Notes under the pieces: generated by a model | Told to the model about the DNA's origin: nothing | Seen by the model: the letters and a program-made list of their open reading frames with translations, nothing else | Database searches by the model: none | Translations under genes and position numbers: made by a program | Assembly: GCF_014647255.1 (NCBI RefSeq) | Contig: NZ_BMOV01000002.1 | Location: forward strand, 62,001 to 126,000 | Length of the DNA stretch: 64,000 bases | DNA from: Iodidimonas muriae | GTDB taxonomy: Bacteria; Pseudomonadota; Alphaproteobacteria; Sphingomonadales; Rhodothalassiaceae | Direction: 5' to 3' | Shown: one piece after another, positions 56,319 through 64,000 of the stretch | Layout of the letters: every line of letters begins with the position of its first letter | How positions within the stretch are numbered: the stretch's first letter is position 1

Positions 56319-59063
56319 TCAAAGCACCCCGTGGCAGTGCTTATATTTTTTGCCAGAGCCGCACGGGCAAGGCGCATTGCGGGAAACCCGCCCCCAAGTC
56401 GCGGGATTATTGGGGTCTACATCACGTGCCGCCTGACGCGCTTCCACCGTACCGCCCACATTCACCACCTGGGCAGACGCCCCCAAAGGCGCTTTTCCGG
56501 CGATCTGGTCCTGACCGGTATGGGGGTCAGGATGCTGGGCGCTCATTTGTTTGGGCGGTTCCGGCTCGGCCGGGGCTTCGGGGCGTTGCAGCTCCACATG
56601 ACTCAACATCTGGGTCACCGATTCGCGCACATGGCCAAGCATCGCTTCAAACATCGCGAAGGCTTCCGTTTTATATTCATTAAGCGGATTGCGCTGGGCC
56701 AAGGCGCGCAAATTCACCGCTTGCCGCAGATAATCGAGATTGGCCAGATGGTCTTTCCATTCCTGATCGATGATCTGCAATAACAGGCTTTTTTCCACCT
56801 GCCGCCAGACATCCGGCCCATAGCGCGTGGCTTTTTCCGCCATAGCCCGCTCGCTGGCCATATCCAGCCGCTCGATCATTTTGGCCTGATCGATGCCTTC
56901 TTCCGCCACCCAGTCGGCCAGTGGCAAAGTCAAAGAGAAAACCCGCTTCACCTCGACATCAAGACCATCCACATCCCATTGTTCGGGATAGGCCTTGGCC
57001 GGACAATGGGCGCCCACCAGCGCATGGACGCTTTCCTCGCGCATGGCCTTCACCGTATCGGCCACGTCCTCCACATCCATGATCTCGCGGCGCTGCTCGA
57101 AGATCACCTTGCGCTGATCGTTCATCACATCGTCGAATTTCAGCACATGCTTGCGCATTTCGAAATTGCGCGCTTCAACCTTTTCCTGCGCCTTTTCGAT
57201 GGCCCGGTTGAGCCAGGGATGGACGATGGCCTCGCCTTCCTGAATGCCCAGCTTCACCAGCATGGCGTCCATGCGTTCAGGGCCGAAAATACGCATCATG
57301 TCGTCTTGCAAAGACAGATAGAATTTCGAGGTCCCCGGATCGCCCTGACGGCCGGAACGACCGCGAAGCTGATTATCGATACGCCGCGATTCGTGCCGTT
57401 CGGTGCCCATCACATAAAGCCCGCCGGCTTCCAGCACCTTTTGCTTTTCTTCTTCCACCTCTTTGGTGATTCGGGCGATGGCTTCCTGGCGTTTTGCTTC
57501 ATCGGTGATGTCGGCGGTTTCATCAGCGATGCGCATGTCCAGATTGCCGCCAAGCTGAATGTCGGTGCCGCGGCCGGCCATATTGGTGGCAATGGTCACC
57601 GCGCCCAAGCGGCCAGCCTGTGCAACAATGCTGGCTTCCTGCTCGTGATAGCGGGCGTTGAGCACATTGTGCTTGACCTTGCTCTTCTTCAAAAGCGTGG
57701 AGAGAAGCTCGGATTTTTCAATGGAAACCGTGCCTACAAGCACCGGCTGGCCGCGTTCCCGGCATGCGCGGATTTCTTCGACGATGGCCTGATTCTTTTC
57801 ATCGGCGGTGCGATAAAATTCATCATGCTCATCTTTGCGCTGTACCGGCCTGTTGGTGGGAATGGCCACAACATCAAGGCCATAGATTTCGCCAAATTCC
57901 GCCGCTTCTGTGGCCGCGGTACCGGTCATCCCCGCAAGCTTGGGATACATGCGGAAATAATTCTGAAAAGTGATGGATGCCAGTGTCTGGTTTTCCGACT
58001 GGATTTCCACCCCTTCGCGGGCTTCCACCGCCTGATGCAAACCGCCGGACCACCGACGACCGGCCATCATACGTCCGGTGAACTCGTCAATGATGACCAC
58101 CTTGCCATCCTTGACGATATAATCCGTATCGCGCTCGAACATTTTCTGGGCGCGCAGGGCCTGATCCACATGATGAACGATGGCGGTGTTTTCGTAATCG
58201 TAGAGATTCTCGCCCTTCAACAAATCATGTTCGCGCAGAATCTCTTCGATGCGCTCGGCCCCTTCTTCGGTGAGGGCAATGGTCTTGTTCTTTTCGTCTT
58301 TTTCATAATGCGTGTCATCCAAGCGACGCACCAGACGATCGATCTTCAAATACAGATCCGACTTGTCTTCTGTGGGGCCGGAAATGATCAACGGCGTACG
58401 CGCTTCATCGATCAGGATCGAATCTACTTCATCGACGATGGCATAATTGAAGGGCCGCTGCACCATCTGGTCCAGCCGGTATTTCATATTATCACGCAGA
58501 TAATCGAAGCCGAATTCATTATTGGTGCCATAGGTGATGTCGGCGGCATAAGCAGCCCGGCGCTGATCGTCGTCCAGATCATGCACGATCACCCCAACAC
58601 TGATGCCAAGGCGATCATAAACCTTGCGCATCCAATCCGCATCGCGGCTGGCCAGATAATCATTCACCGTAACGATGTGAACGCCCTTGCCTTCAATGGC
58701 ATTGAGATAAGCGGCCAGAGTGGAAACCAGCGTCTTGCCTTCGCCGGTTTTCATTTCCGAGATATCGCCATTGTGCAGCACCATACCGCCGACCATCTGG
58801 ACGTCGAAATGGCGCAGGCCCAACCCACGTTTTGCCGCCTCGCGCACGGTGGCAAAAGCCTCGGCCTGAATATCGTCCAGCGTTTCTCCGGCTTTCAAAC
58901 GCTCCCGGAACTGATCGGTGCAGGCACGCAAGGCCTCGTCGGACAATTTTTCAAAATCAGGTTCGAGCGCGTTGATGGCTGCAACTTTAGCCATCAGGCT
59001 TTTCACGATCCGGTCATTGCGTGACCCAAAGATCTTTTTGGCGACTGCGCCCAAACCTAACAT
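56319..59063 (-). CDS. secA: Preprotein translocase ATPase SecA
   Basis: The 914-residue motor starts with [18 protein letters not shown] behind AAGGGG. Walker A is [13 protein letters not shown] (about 104-114) and the DEAD-type motif is [32 protein letters not shown] and [20 protein letters not shown] are conserved helicase motif regions. The C terminus holds the zinc-binding, SecB-contacting tail [14 protein letters not shown]. It drives proteins with signal peptides, including the exported enzymes in this window, through SecYEG. It is divergent from argJ over a 260-bp gap in which I see no further gene. Confidence 0.98.
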   Translation of the reverse strand: MLGLGAVAKKIFGSRNDRIVKSLMAKVAAINALEPDFEKLSDEALRACTDQFRERLKAGETLDDIQAEAFATVREAAKRGLGLRHFDVQMVGGMVLHNGDISEMKTGEGKTLVSTLAAYLNAIEGKGVHIVTVNDYLASRDADWMRKVYDRLGISVGVIVHDLDDDQRRAAYAADITYGTNNEFGFDYLRDNMKYRLDQMVQRPFNYAIVDEVDSILIDEARTPLIISGPTEDKSDLYLKIDRLVRRLDDTHYEKDEKNKTIALTEEGAERIEEILREHDLLKGENLYDYENTAIVHHVDQALRAQKMFERDTDYIVKDGKVVIIDEFTGRMMAGRRWSGGLHQAVEAREGVEIQSENQTLASITFQNYFRMYPKLAGMTGTAATEAAEFGEIYGLDVVAIPTNRPVQRKDEHDEFYRTADEKNQAIVEEIRACRERGQPVLVGTVSIEKSELLSTLLKKSKVKHNVLNARYHEQEASIVAQAGRLGAVTIATNMAGRGTDIQLGGNLDMRIADETADITDEAKRQEAIARITKEVEEEKQKVLEAGGLYVMGTERHESRRIDNQLRGRSGRQGDPGTSKFYLSLQDDMMRIFGPERMDAMLVKLGIQEGEAIVHPWLNRAIEKAQEKVEARNFEMRKHVLKFDDVMNDQRKVIFEQRREIMDVEDVADTVKAMREESVHALVGAHCPAKAYPEQWDVDGLDVEVKRVFSLTLPLADWVAEEGIDQAKMIERLDMASERAMAEKATRYGPDVWRQVEKSLLLQIIDQEWKDHLANLDYLRQAVNLRALAQRNPLNEYKTEAFAMFEAMLGHVRESVTQMLSHVELQRPEAPAEPEPPKQMSAQHPDPHTGQDQIAGKAPLGASAQVVNVGGTVEARQAARDVDPNNPATWGRVSRNAPCPCGSGKKYKHCHGVL

Positions 59064-59323
59064 GTATAACCCCTTGAAAGACGGTGAGCCCATATGCCTC
59101 ACAGCCATGCTGTTCTTTTGTGGACACGATGTTTTAGATACACATCGCGCTACTTTGCTTGTGGAGATAAGCGGGCCATTTGAGCCTGTCAACCAAGCCG
59201 ACCCGGACAAAGGCTCTTGCATGGTGATCTGCCTCCCATCAAAGTGCGCTGTTTTTGGCTTTCTGCTGCCCCTTTTCCGGGCTGAAGAGGCTTTGTCGAA
59301 CGCTTGCTTTTAAAGGAACGCCC

Positions 59324-60562
59324 ATGGTTGCGCTAAAACGTTCGCCGCTTGCCCCCAAGCGCTTTCCCAATATGCTGCCGGTGCCGGGGATCGACCTTGC
59401 CACGGCGGCCACCGGATTGCGCTATAAGGGGCGACCGGACTTTTTGGTGATGCGCGCGAAAAAAGCGGTGGCAACCGCCGGCGTCTTTACCCGCTCCCTC
59501 ACACCATCCGCGCCGGTGGATTGGTGCAAGACACAGTTGCATGATGGCTATGGGCTGGCACAGGCCATTGTCGTCAATGCCGGAAACGCCAATGCCTTCA
59601 CCGGCAAGATCGGGGCAAAAGCCGCCGAATCCGTGGCCGAAGCGGCAGCGGCCCGGCTTGGCTGTGCACCCGGACAGGTGCTTCTTGCCTCCACCGGAGT
59701 CATCGGTGAGCCGCTCGACAGCCGGCCGTTGATCACAGCGCTGGATGGCCTGTCCTTTCACGGATCACATTGGGAAAGCGCCGCAACCGCCATCTCCACC
59801 ACCGATACCTTTCCGAAAGGGGCCTGTGCCATTGCGCAGATTGAAGGCCAGCAAGTGGTGCTGGCAGGTGTCGCCAAAGGATCGGGCATGATCCAACCGG
59901 ATATGGCCACCATGCTGGGCTTTTTGTGCACCAATGCAGCCCTTGCGCCGCCTGTTTTAAAAGCGCTGTTGCAAGATGCCGTCGATCATAGCTTCAACCG
60001 AATCACCGTGGATTCCGACACATCCACCAGTGATACGGTTTTGATGATGGCCACAGGAGAAGGGGCACAATACGCCCCGATCACCGAAGCGGACGATCCG
60101 CGCCTTGAGGATTTCCGAGCGAAATTGCGTATCCTGACACTGGATTTGGCACATCAGATTGTGCGCGATGGCGAAGGCGCCAGCAAATTTGTCACCGTGC
60201 GTGTTTCAGGGGCCGAAACCGTTGATGCCGCCACGCATGTAGGCTTTGCCATTGCCAATTCGCCGCTGATCAAAACCGCTTTGGCCGGAGAAGACCCCAA
60301 TTGGGGACGCATCGTGATGGCGGTGGGAAAATCCGGTGAACGGGCGGACCGCGACCAACTGAAGATCTGGATCGGCGACCAGCTTGTGGCGGAAAATGGC
60401 ATGCGCCATCCCGCCTATGATGAAGAAACCGCCGCCGCCCATATGAAAGGCACAGATATCTGCCTGCATGTGGATCTGGGGGTGGGAAAGGCCGATGCCA
60501 CCGTTTGGACCTGCGATCTGACCCATGGCTATATATCCATCAATGCCGATTATCGCAGCTAA
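59324..60562 (+). CDS. argJ: Bifunctional ornithine acetyltransferase / N-acetylglutamate synthase
   Basis: The 412-residue protein self-cleaves before the nucleophile Thr at about 196 in GSGMIQPDMATMLGF. FTRSLTPSAPVDWCK, VVNAGNANAFTG, STGVIGEPL and GEDPNWGRIVMAVGKSG are ArgJ signatures. It transfers acetyl groups from N-acetylornithine to glutamate in arginine synthesis. AAAGGA precedes the ATG. Proximity to mutT about 0.8 kb downstream repeats an arrangement common in Alphaproteobacteria, here interrupted by a 70-residue protein and an Flp pilin. Confidence 0.97.
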   Translation: MVALKRSPLAPKRFPNMLPVPGIDLATAATGLRYKGRPDFLVMRAKKAVATAGVFTRSLTPSAPVDWCKTQLHDGYGLAQAIVVNAGNANAFTGKIGAKAAESVAEAAAARLGCAPGQVLLASTGVIGEPLDSRPLITALDGLSFHGSHWESAATAISTTDTFPKGACAIAQIEGQQVVLAGVAKGSGMIQPDMATMLGFLCTNAALAPPVLKALLQDAVDHSFNRITVDSDTSTSDTVLMMATGEGAQYAPITEADDPRLEDFRAKLRILTLDLAHQIVRDGEGASKFVTVRVSGAETVDAATHVGFAIANSPLIKTALAGEDPNWGRIVMAVGKSGERADRDQLKIWIGDQLVAENGMRHPAYDEETAAAHMKGTDICLHVDLGVGKADATVWTCDLTHGYISINADYRS

Positions 60563-60618
60563 GGATATGGCTTCCTGAGATAGGCAAAGCATAAATAACA
60601 TATGAGGCAGGACCTGCC

Positions 60619-60649
60619 GGGTATCGGGGGAAGATTCTGCCCCCGACCC
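60619..60649 (+). terminator. Hairpin after argJ
   Basis: CGGGGG (60625-60630) pairs with CCCCCG (60640-60645), extended by GGGT/ACCC. No T-tract follows. Confidence 0.5.
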
Positions 60650-60726
60650 GCATCTGTTCTGAAAGAACCTCATAAGGAAAATTAAAAAATATAATTAAAA
60701 CAGGGAATTACGCATCTTCTTGGACT

Positions 60727-60743
60727 CTGGCACGGCTCTTGAA
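60727..60743 (+). promoter_or_regulatory. Sigma-54-like promoter before a 70-residue protein
   Basis: CTGGCACGGCTCTTGAA has a perfect -24 element (CTGGCACGG) and the right spacing to a TTGAA -12 element, where the consensus is TTGCA. An AT-rich stretch lies just upstream. The start codon is 43 bases downstream. The missing -12 C lowers confidence. Confidence 0.45.
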
Positions 60744-60785
60744 AAGACATCCGCAGAAAGCCAACCGCTTGAAGGAGATCTGATC

Positions 60786-60998
60786 ATGTCCAGCCCGTCC
60801 GATGCCTATCTCACCTTGCTGCAACAGGTAGAAAATGCGCTTGAAGAGGCTTTGCATGGAGGCAAAGTACCGCCCGGCCACAGCCAGCGCGATGAGCTGG
60901 AAAGCATGCGCCGCGAAGTGTCGGCCGTGCGTCGTGCCATGCTCGAACGCGACATCCCCCAAGAACAGCCGATGACCGCCGCCATGGGCATGCGTTGA
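60786..60998 (+). CDS. Small cytoplasmic protein of unknown function
   Basis: This 70-residue hydrophilic protein starts at an ATG behind AAGGAGA. It is predicted helical (DAYLTLLQQVENALEEALHGG and ELESMRREVSAVRRAMLERD) with a Met-rich end (QPMTAAMGMR). No signal peptide or membrane helix is present. I recognise no family. It is preceded by a sigma-54-like promoter and lies between argJ and a convergent Flp pilin gene. Confidence 0.6.
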   Translation: MSSPSDAYLTLLQQVENALEEALHGGKVPPGHSQRDELESMRREVSAVRRAMLERDIPQEQPMTAAMGMR

Positions 60999-61099
60999 CA
61001 GGCATATAAGTTCCCATTTGGTGAAGGGTTGGCCCAAACGGGAGGATATAAGCAGGCGAAGATCTCTGGTCTTCGTCGCAGATCAAGCAGTTTGGAAAT

Positions 61100-61303
61100 T
61101 CATTGGGAAGTGTCGCTCATGGTGCTTTCTGCGTTTTCCATATTGCTTGATAAAGCATTGAAGCTATCGATGGCCTCTGCCCCGAACAGAGAGGCCACAG
61201 CAATAATAACCACAGACATGATCGCAATGATCAGGCCATATTCCATCATGGTCGCGCCGGATTTGTCGCGCAGAAACCTGCCGATTCGTGAATGGCTGTG
61301 CAT
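61100..61303 (-). CDS. Flp-family type IVb pilin
   Basis: The 67-residue prepilin has a short basic leader (RIGRFLRDKSG) and the Flp signature ATMMEYGLIIAIMSVVIIAVASLFG. Cleavage by a prepilin peptidase would occur after the Gly in SGATMMEYG, exposing the hydrophobic helix with its conserved Glu-Tyr. Flp pilins are assembled by the Tad machinery, of which no other gene is in this window. GGGGAGAG precedes the ATG. Confidence 0.9.
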   Translation of the reverse strand: MHSHSRIGRFLRDKSGATMMEYGLIIAIMSVVIIAVASLFGAEAIDSFNALSSNMENAESTMSDTSQ

Positions 61304-61401
61304 GGGCTCTCCCCTGATTCCCCATAAGCCTGCCGGAAAATCCTTGCACAGATGTTAAAGGGACAATTGTCTGAAAATGCGCTTCATGCTAGGCGCATGG
61401 C

Positions 61402-61863
61402 ATGACAGAAAACGCCCATCAATCCGCCCCGTGCCCGCCCCGCCCCATCAATGTGAGCGGCAATCTGCCCATTATCCATGTTGTGGCCGCCGCCCTTGTG
61501 GATAGCGATGGCCGGGTTTTGATCGCCCAACGGCCCGAAGGCAAAGCCATGGCGGGCCTGTGGGAATTCCCCGGCGGCAAGGTGGAAACGGGCGAAATCC
61601 CCGAAATGGCCCTGCGCCGCGAGCTTTATGAAGAACTGGGCATCGATGTTTGTGTCTCTTGCATGCAGCCTTTCAGCTTTGCCAGCCATTCCTATGACCG
61701 GTTTCATCTGGTGATGCCATTATTTGTGATACGCAATTGGGACGGCCTTGTGCGCCCCTTGGAAGCTGCCGCGCTGAAATGGGTGCGCCCGATGCGATTG
61801 GGGGACTATCCCATGCCCGCAGCCGATCTGCCCCTTGTGAGCATGTTGCAAGATTTACTTTAA
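61402..61863 (+). CDS. mutT: 8-oxo-dGTP diphosphatase, MutT-type Nudix hydrolase
   Basis: The 153-residue protein has the Nudix box GGKVETGEIPEMALRRELYEELGI (about 59-82) preceded by MAGLWEFP, the arrangement of MutT. It hydrolyses oxidised dGTP to prevent mutation. The first 22 residues are a poorly conserved extension. It is found near argJ in many Alphaproteobacteria. No strong ribosome-binding site is visible. Confidence 0.92.
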   Translation: MTENAHQSAPCPPRPINVSGNLPIIHVVAAALVDSDGRVLIAQRPEGKAMAGLWEFPGGKVETGEIPEMALRRELYEELGIDVCVSCMQPFSFASHSYDRFHLVMPLFVIRNWDGLVRPLEAAALKWVRPMRLGDYPMPAADLPLVSMLQDLL

Positions 61864-61879
61864 GAGCTTGCCGTTCGGA

Positions 61880-62464
61880 TCAGGATTTCTTTTCCGCATA
61901 GGGGCCGCGAGAGATCAGGCTGTCTTCAGAAACGCCGAGCCCCAGAATCGTGCGGTTTACATAAGAAAAATAAGACACAACCTGATTGATTTCCAAAATC
62001 TCGCCATCATCAAAGCCGGCATGGCGCAGGGCATCGATATCCGTTTTCCCAACAGCGCGGGGGCTGCGGGCCAGCTTTTCCGCATAATGGGCGGCGGCGA
62101 CATATTTTTCGGCAAGCGCGGTTTGCGGCAAACCGGCCTCCAAAGCGGTGCGGATTTGCGCCGCACGGCCATCATCATCAAGCTGCTGCCGAAGCGCGGC
62201 ATAGCAATATTCCACACAATAGGGGCAGCCATTGACCAGACTGGTATAAACGCCCACCACATCCAGAATCCACGAAGGAAGTTTGTTTCCCGGATGATGA
62301 AAAATGGATCTGTAAAGCGCCATATGCCCGGCAAGCGTGTGAGGCCGCAGGGCATGCGCCATCAAAAGGCCATCGACAATGCCATCTTCCGCCTCGGCAT
62401 CCTCATAAAGAGATTGGAGTTCCCCGCTGGCTTCGTCGGGCTTGATCGTCGTGATCCAAGTCAT
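61880..62464 (-). CDS. AhpD-like peroxidase-related protein (carboxymuconolactone decarboxylase fold)
   Basis: The 194-residue protein has the CMD/AhpD motif with the redox-active CxxC in LVNGCPYCVEYCYA (Cys about 80 and 83). The upstream segment TLAGHMALYRSIFHHPGNKLPSWILDVVGVYTSL and the downstream YAEKLARSPRAVGKTDIDALRHAGFDDGEILEINQVVSYF match peroxidase-related enzymes. These act in peroxide defence as small thiol-dependent peroxidases or reductase partners. It is convergent with mutT, with 16 bp between them. Confidence 0.9.
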   Translation of the reverse strand: MTWITTIKPDEASGELQSLYEDAEAEDGIVDGLLMAHALRPHTLAGHMALYRSIFHHPGNKLPSWILDVVGVYTSLVNGCPYCVEYCYAALRQQLDDDGRAAQIRTALEAGLPQTALAEKYVAAAHYAEKLARSPRAVGKTDIDALRHAGFDDGEILEINQVVSYFSYVNRTILGLGVSEDSLISRGPYAEKKS

Positions 62465-62509
62465 TTTTAACCCCTCAAGTGCCGATTATGACACGGGATA
62501 TAGAATACG

Positions 62510-62539
62510 TTAAGATGACTTTTAACGCCCCGATATAAT
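62510..62539 (+). promoter_or_regulatory. Sigma-70-type promoter of the small secreted protein gene
   Basis: A perfect TATAAT (62534-62539) and a partial -35 (TTAAGA at 62510-62515) with an 18-bp spacer predict a start near 62546. That leaves a very short leader before the ATG at 62555. Confidence 0.55.
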
Positions 62540-62554
62540 TTGGGAAATAGGATT

Positions 62555-62950
62555 ATGCTTGGTAAAAAAACTGGATTGCTCATTTTGTGGTTCGTAGCAT
62601 CACAAACAGCGCTAGCACAATCACAAGATCAACCACCCCCATCCGGGCCAGAAGAGCTGGCACAGGATGCCAGTGCGCCCCCCTTATGCACCGCACAGCA
62701 CGAGGGCCTGTTGAGCTGTCAGGCCAACCGGGTTTGCGAATGTATCCATGCCCAGGCGATTCCGGCGCAAGGGCTTCCGGACCGCTGGCGTTGGGATTGC
62801 TCCATCAAGCGGCCACGATGCGAACAGCCACCAGCGGATCTGGGTCAGAATCTGGACCTGAACGAATGGCCGGTAATCATTGATTATGAGGCCGGCCAAG
62901 CCCATGAGCATGAGCACGGCCATAAAAACAAGGCCGACCGGCCCCGATAA
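62555..62950 (+). CDS. Small secreted Cys/His-containing protein, unknown function
   Basis: This 131-residue protein has a signal peptide (about 1-22, ending ALAQS). The mature part has a Pro/Ser-rich stretch and then six cysteines (LCTAQ, LSCQA, VCECI, DCSIK, RCEQP) that could form disulfides in the periplasm. The tail is rich in His (AHEHEHGHK), a possible metal-binding end. I recognise no family. The ATG at 62555 is preferred over an in-frame TTG at 62540, which would overlap the predicted -10 element. Confidence 0.6.
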   Translation: MLGKKTGLLILWFVASQTALAQSQDQPPPSGPEELAQDASAPPLCTAQHEGLLSCQANRVCECIHAQAIPAQGLPDRWRWDCSIKRPRCEQPPADLGQNLDLNEWPVIIDYEAGQAHEHEHGHKNKADRPR

Positions 62951-63005
62951 AGCATGGCAATACGGGACCGGATCAGCCTTGGGAAGAAAGAGCGAAGAGG
63001 CTAAA

Positions 63006-64000
63006 TCAAACCACTTCAAACAATCCGGCAGCCCCCTGGCCACCGCCCACGCACATGGTGATAACAACGAATTTCACACCGCGCCGCTTGCCTTCGATCA
63101 GCGCATGGCCGGTCAGACGTGCCCCCGACATGCCATAAGGGTGGCCGATGGAAATGGCGCCACCATCCACATTGAATTTTTCAGGATCGATGCCCAGCTT
63201 GTCGCGGCAATAAAGCGTTTGGACGGCAAAGGCTTCGTTCAGTTCCCAAAGGCCGATATCATCCACCGTCAAACCGTGGAGCTTCAACAATTTGGGAATG
63301 GCAAACACCGGACCGATCCCCATTTCATCCGGATCGGTGCCCGCAACGGCCATCCCGCGATAAATCCCCAAAGGCGCGATACCACGGCGCTCGGCCTCGC
63401 GGCTGTCCATGACCACCGCAGCGGACGCGCCATCTGAAAGCTGGCTGGCATTGCCTGCGGTGACACATTTTCCCGGCCCCCGCACCGGCTTCAGGGACTG
63501 CAATCCTTCCAAAGTGGTGCCGGGCCGATTGCCTTCGTCTTTTTCGATATGCACATCCCGACTGGAAATCTCACCAGTTTCTTTGTCTTTCACCAGCATT
63601 GTGGTGTCGAAGGGAACAATCTCCGCATCGAAACGGCCCTCCTCTTGGGCCGCGGCGGTGCGTTGCTGCGAGCTGAGCGCATAAGCATCTTGCTCTTCAC
63701 GGCTGATACCATAGCGCTGGGCAACAACTTCGGCTGTATCGATCATCGGCATATAAGTGGCCGGGCGCATCGCCACCAAAGACGGGTCCGGCTCCACCCG
63801 GAATTTCTCGTTCTGAACCATAGAGATGGAATCAACGCCACCGCCGACGGCAATTTTCTGACCGTCAAACAAGACCTGCTTGGCCGCCGTGGCAATGGCC
63901 ATCAGGCCAGAGGCGCATTGGCGATCCACCGACATACCGGGAACATGGGTCGGCAAGCCGGCCCGCAAAGCCGCCAAGCGGCCGATATTGGGGGCCTGCA
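63006..64000 (-). CDS. Acetyl-CoA acyltransferase (thiolase), N-terminal part beyond window
   Basis: The frame stays open to base 64000, so the N terminus lies outside the window, leaving about 331 residues. The acylated nucleophile Cys is in [47 protein letters not shown] and the C-terminal [13 protein letters not shown] supply the other conserved His and Cys. It belongs to the thiolase group that condenses or cleaves 3-ketoacyl-CoA (FadA or PhaA type). The sequence does not decide between beta-oxidation and acetoacetyl-CoA synthesis. Confidence 0.95.
   Translation of the reverse strand, partial: QAPNIGRLAALRAGLPTHVPGMSVDRQCASGLMAIATAAKQVLFDGQKIAVGGGVDSISMVQNEKFRVEPDPSLVAMRPATYMPMIDTAEVVAQRYGISREEQDAYALSSQQRTAAAQEEGRFDAEIVPFDTTMLVKDKETGEISSRDVHIEKDEGNRPGTTLEGLQSLKPVRGPGKCVTAGNASQLSDGASAAVVMDSREAERRGIAPLGIYRGMAVAGTDPDEMGIGPVFAIPKLLKLHGLTVDDIGLWELNEAFAVQTLYCRDKLGIDPEKFNVDGGAISIGHPYGMSGARLTGHALIEGKRRGVKFVVITMCVGGGQGAAGLFEVV

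Noticed and set aside
56979-59024. Open frame of 681 codons on the plus strand
   Set aside because: It lies wholly opposite secA, has no ribosome-binding site, and its translation has no recognisable domain. It arises from the codon bias of the real gene.

Overview
The window is a continuous stretch of chromosome from an alphaproteobacterium of moderate GC content. The placement rests on gene order and families: an F1-only ATP synthase operon (atpH-atpA-atpG-atpD-atpC) with no F0 genes, split cobalamin-dependent methionine synthase behind an ArsR-methyltransferase fusion and metF, a complete Entner-Doudoroff set, an argJ-mutT pair beside secA, a VPLPA-CTERM exported protein and an Flp pilin. 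An order such as Iodidimonadales or Kordiimonadales would fit, but no 16S gene is present, so this is only a guess. I see no transposase, integrase, phage gene, tRNA, rRNA or CRISPR array. Gene density is high and no gene-free stretch exceeds 300 bases.

Layout. 1-4.8 kb: an EamA transporter (cut by the window edge), a secreted peptidoglycan-binding-domain protein, a sigma-54-type promoter driving a VPLPA-CTERM zinc metalloprotease, a Nu-class-like GST and an exported methyltransferase-like protein. 4.9-18.8 kb: a carbohydrate island with a LacI-family regulator, a sodium:solute symporter, divergently zwf-pgl-(secreted unknown)-edd-eda, then a TonB-dependent receptor, a GH13 amylosucrase-type enzyme and a ROK fructokinase. 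A perfect 16-bp palindrome occurs both between symporter and zwf and before the receptor. I read this as one sucrose regulon joining outer-membrane uptake, inner-membrane transport, sucrose cleavage, fructose phosphorylation and the Entner-Doudoroff route.

18.9-31.2 kb: a cytochrome P450 with a GMC oxidoreductase, a SlyD-like FKBP, an M28 peptidase, EttA, a hybrid-free histidine kinase, an M17 aminopeptidase, a MarR regulator, an NlpC/P60 hydrolase and a membrane-anchored cytochrome c. 31.4-40.9 kb: a lipoprotein M1 aminopeptidase, NudC, an ECF sigma factor with a DUF6768 membrane protein, the SRP RNA followed by dnaX-ybaB-recR, a DUF2237 protein and MlaA. 41-50.9 kb: the methionine operon (ArsR-methyltransferase, metF, two-part metH) with a palindromic operator, ArsC, an M14 peptidase and a diiron ferritin-like protein. 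51-64 kb: the F1 ATP synthase operon, secA, argJ, a 70-residue protein behind a sigma-54-like promoter, an Flp pilin, mutT, an AhpD-like protein, a small secreted Cys/His protein and a thiolase cut by the window end.

The number of exported or peptide-directed hydrolases (M1, M14, M17, M28, NlpC/P60, CTERM metalloprotease) suggests a heterotroph living on proteins and peptides that can also use sucrose. The most interesting signals are regulatory: the shared LacI-type operator, the sigma-54 promoter with inverted upstream repeats before the CTERM protease, and the operator of the ArsR-methyltransferase regulator.
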